From Salinibacterium sp. dk2585 (lineage in GTDB: Bacteria; Actinomycetota; Actinomycetes; Actinomycetales; Microbacteriaceae): a DNA stretch of 64,000 nt. The notes below the pieces were generated by a model. It was given only the letters and a program-made list of their open reading frames with translations. It was not told where the DNA came from and searched no databases. A program made the translations under genes and the position numbers. The DNA is taken from contig NZ_CP042856.1 of assembly GCF_008001035.1 (NCBI RefSeq), forward strand, positions 310,001 to 374,000. Reading direction: 5' to 3'. Positions 62,187-64,000 of the stretch are shown here, piece by piece (the stretch's first letter is position 1; the number at the start of each line of letters is the position of its first letter).

Positions 62187-63275
62187 ATGAAGCGGTCTAT
62201 CCCAGTTGCACTGTTCATGGGCGTTACGCTCGGCCTCACCGCGTGCGGCTCCACCGCCGGCGCCGGCAGCTCCAGTGGAGACGGAGGGGAGCTTGTCGTC
62301 GATGGAGAGACAATCGCCTCGGCCGAGCTCTACGCTGCCGCCCAGGAGGAGGGCGAGTTCGTGCTCTACGACTCCTACCCGGAGGAGCAGAATCGGGCCC
62401 TGCTCGACGTCTTCACCGAGGACACCGGCATTGAGGTTGAGCTGGTTCGCGCCGTCACCTCGCAGCTCTACGAGCGCGCCGTCGCCGAAGCCGGTGCGGG
62501 GCGCGGCGTCGCCGACGTGCTGGGCCTCAACGACCTGACTCTCATGAACGAGGTCGCGGAACGCGGCATCCTCGCCGAGTACGAATCCCCCATGGCGCTC
62601 GAAGCGCTCGAGGAAGGGCAGTACGACCCCGAGCACCGCTGGTACACGGGCTCGCAGGTCACCCTCGCGCTCGCCTTCAACGAGAAGCTCGTGGATGAGA
62701 AGGACGTTCCCAAGAGTTGGGACGACCTGCTCGACCCAAAGTGGGAAGGCAAGATCGGCGTGACGCCCGTCTCGGTCGGCGGGAGCGCCTACGTGACGTA
62801 CCACATGCTTCGCGAGGTGGGCGGCGAGGAGTACTGGGAGCAGCTGGCGGGGAACTCGCCCAAGATGTACCAGTCCGTCGTGCCGCTCACGCAGGACCTC
62901 GTGCGTGGCGAGATCGCCCTCGGCATCTCGGGCCCGAGCGTCGTGTCGTCGCAGCGCGCCGCCGGAGCCCCGGTCAACTCGGTGCTCTTCGAAGACGGCA
63001 CGCCGTCCTGGGCCAACGCGCTCGGCGTCATGGAAGAGGCGAACAACCCCAACGCGGCCCGCCTCTACATCGAATGGGTCCTGTCGGAGCGCGGCCAGCA
63101 GGCCATCAGCGATGTCGCGGGCGAGTTCCCGGCGCGCAACGACATGTCACACGCTTACGAGGGTGCGCTCATGCCCAAGGATGGCGCAAACCTCATCTCG
63201 GTGCCGCTCGAGGAGTGGTCGGAGAGCGCCCGCACCCAGCTCGTCAAGGAGTGGGAGTCCGTCTTCCTCGGGTAG
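62187..63275 (+). CDS. Extracellular solute-binding lipoprotein (second system)
   Basis: 362 aa. Signal peptide with lipobox LTAC (Cys at about 20), then VDGETIASAELYAAAQEEGEFVLYDSYPEEQNRALLDVFTEDTGIEVELVR, the family-1 Fe3+-type pattern also seen at 3774. KSWDDLLDPKWEGKIGV is shared with that protein. AAAGGAAG site upstream. The gentisate dioxygenase gene starts 50 bp on, in the same direction, so the ligand may be a gentisate precursor rather than iron (inference). Confidence 0.9.
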   Translation: MKRSIPVALFMGVTLGLTACGSTAGAGSSSGDGGELVVDGETIASAELYAAAQEEGEFVLYDSYPEEQNRALLDVFTEDTGIEVELVRAVTSQLYERAVAEAGAGRGVADVLGLNDLTLMNEVAERGILAEYESPMALEALEEGQYDPEHRWYTGSQVTLALAFNEKLVDEKDVPKSWDDLLDPKWEGKIGVTPVSVGGSAYVTYHMLREVGGEEYWEQLAGNSPKMYQSVVPLTQDLVRGEIALGISGPSVVSSQRAAGAPVNSVLFEDGTPSWANALGVMEEANNPNAARLYIEWVLSERGQQAISDVAGEFPARNDMSHAYEGALMPKDGANLISVPLEEWSESARTQLVKEWESVFLG

Positions 63276-63325
63276 CGCGTTTGTAGTCTGAACCTGAAGC
63301 CCACAAGCAAGAGAGAAGAGTCGTC

Positions 63326-64000
63326 ATGACCGATCCCAACAGCGAACACAACTCGCCAGAGCTCGAGCAGCTCTACCGGGACTTCGATGAGAACCACATG
63401 TCGCCACTCTGGACACAGAGGGAAGACCTGGTGCCGGTGCATCCGAAGCCCAAGGCGGTGCCGCACCTCTGGGAATGGTCGCGTCTCTACGACCTCGCCA
63501 AGCAGTCAGGTGACCTGGTGCCGGTCGGTCGAGGCGGGGAACGTCGGGCAATCGCCCTGGCGAACCCCGGCCTCGACGGCCGCCCCTATGCCACACGCAC
63601 CCTGTGGTGTGCCATCCAGTACCTCGGCGGCCACGAAACGGCCCCCGAGCACCGGCACAGCCAGAATGCCTTCCGCTTCATCATCGAGGGGGAAGGCGTG
63701 TGGACGGTGGTCAACGGCGACCCTGTCTCCATGCGTCGCGGCGACTTCCTCCTGACGCCGGGCTGGCATTTCCACGGACACCACAACGACACAGACCAGC
63801 CGATGGCCTGGCTCGATGGGCTCGACGCCCCGTTCTCGTACTACATGGACGTCGGCTTCTTCGAGTTCGGCTCCGAGCGGGTCACCGACGAGTCCTCGCC
63901 CGACGTGTCGCGCAACGAGCGGCTCTGGGGCTACCCGGGGCTGCGCCCGGTCTCCGAGCTGGCCCCCAAGGTCAACTCGCCGCTGATGGCATACCGCTGG
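63326..64000 (+). CDS. Gentisate 1,2-dioxygenase, N-terminal part (3' truncated by window)
   Basis: The first 225 residues of a bicupin Fe(II) dioxygenase that opens gentisate to maleylpyruvate. PEHRHSQNAFRFIIEG holds H109 and H111, and H150 in GWHFHGHHND is at the right spacing for the third ligand of the first cupin. The family is about 340-380 aa, so roughly 120-150 residues lie beyond the window. ATG at 63326 follows GAGAGAAGAG. It completes the 3-hydroxybenzoate-gentisate route suggested by the two hydroxylases and the FAH-family hydrolase. Confidence 0.9.
   Translation, partial: MTDPNSEHNSPELEQLYRDFDENHMSPLWTQREDLVPVHPKPKAVPHLWEWSRLYDLAKQSGDLVPVGRGGERRAIALANPGLDGRPYATRTLWCAIQYLGGHETAPEHRHSQNAFRFIIEGEGVWTVVNGDPVSMRRGDFLLTPGWHFHGHHNDTDQPMAWLDGLDAPFSYYMDVGFFEFGSERVTDESSPDVSRNERLWGYPGLRPVSELAPKVNSPLMAYRW

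Overview
The window is high-GC actinobacterial DNA. Tight ATGA/GTGA start-stop overlaps, GTG starts, lipoprotein signal peptides and the frequent GGATGC/GCATCC words in coding sequence suggest Microbacteriaceae; that placement is an inference from style, not from a marker gene. It is almost wholly a catabolic supercluster of about 57 protein genes for aromatic and branched carboxylic acids, with no rRNA, tRNA, transposase, integrase or CRISPR seen.

Layout. (1) 1-6255: the end of a benzoylformate decarboxylase gene, a complete Fe3+-type ABC importer (ATPase, fused permease, lipoprotein) and an MFS exporter. (2) 6338-20194: an IclR regulator, a 3-hydroxybenzoate 6-hydroxylase-like monooxygenase on the minus strand, and a long plus-strand operon of CoA-transferase, CitE-like lyase, cyclase-family hydrolase, MmgE/PrpD, acyl-CoA dehydrogenase, second MmgE/PrpD, HMG-CoA-lyase-like enzyme, second CoA-transferase, enoyl-CoA hydratase and aldehyde dehydrogenase. 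(3) 20323-32961: the meta-cleavage lower pathway (mhpD, mhpE, mhpF), IclR and GntR regulators, a methionine aminopeptidase, an MHS-type importer, an aromatic hydroxylase, two ring-fission hydrolases, an MhpB-type extradiol dioxygenase and another IclR regulator. (4) 33240-40577: an orphan family-5 binding protein, a BphC-type extradiol dioxygenase, an HsaA-like two-component monooxygenase with an unusual flavin reductase, a hydrolase, a metallo-beta-lactamase-fold enzyme and a chorismate mutase. (5) 40878-56378: a second 3-hydroxybenzoate hydroxylase-like gene, an FAH-family hydrolase, an orphan SsuA-like lipoprotein, a CoA-transferase, a tandem-MarR protein, a LeuCD-like hydro-lyase pair, a third MmgE/PrpD, an ADP-forming acyl-CoA synthetase, and a second copy of the acyl-CoA dehydrogenase/lyase/CoA-transferase/enoyl-CoA hydratase cassette. 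(6) 56450-64000: a LysR regulator, a second ThDP enzyme, a second Fe3+-type ABC importer and the start of gentisate 1,2-dioxygenase.

How it may work together. One readable route is (hydroxy)benzoylformate to aldehyde (decarboxylase), to benzoate (aldehyde dehydrogenase), to gentisate (3HB6H-like enzymes), to ring fission (gentisate dioxygenase, FAH-family hydrolase). A second is ortho-hydroxylation and extradiol cleavage feeding MhpD/E/F to pyruvate and acetyl-CoA. The third and least familiar is the duplicated CoA-thioester module: CoA transfer, dehydrogenation, hydration and then lyase cleavage, with no 3-hydroxyacyl-CoA dehydrogenase or thiolase anywhere in the window. This suggests breakdown of beta-branched (tertiary-alcohol-forming) acids. 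Its substrate is not known from the sequence.

Regulatory signals include three copies of ATTC(T/G)-N7-AGAAT at the IclR gene and the adjacent divergent promoter, a near-perfect 20-bp palindrome before mhpF/IclR, paired inverted repeats between the importer and the hydroxylase, and a dispersed family of hairpin-forming AATTCAGGA repeats in intergenic gaps.
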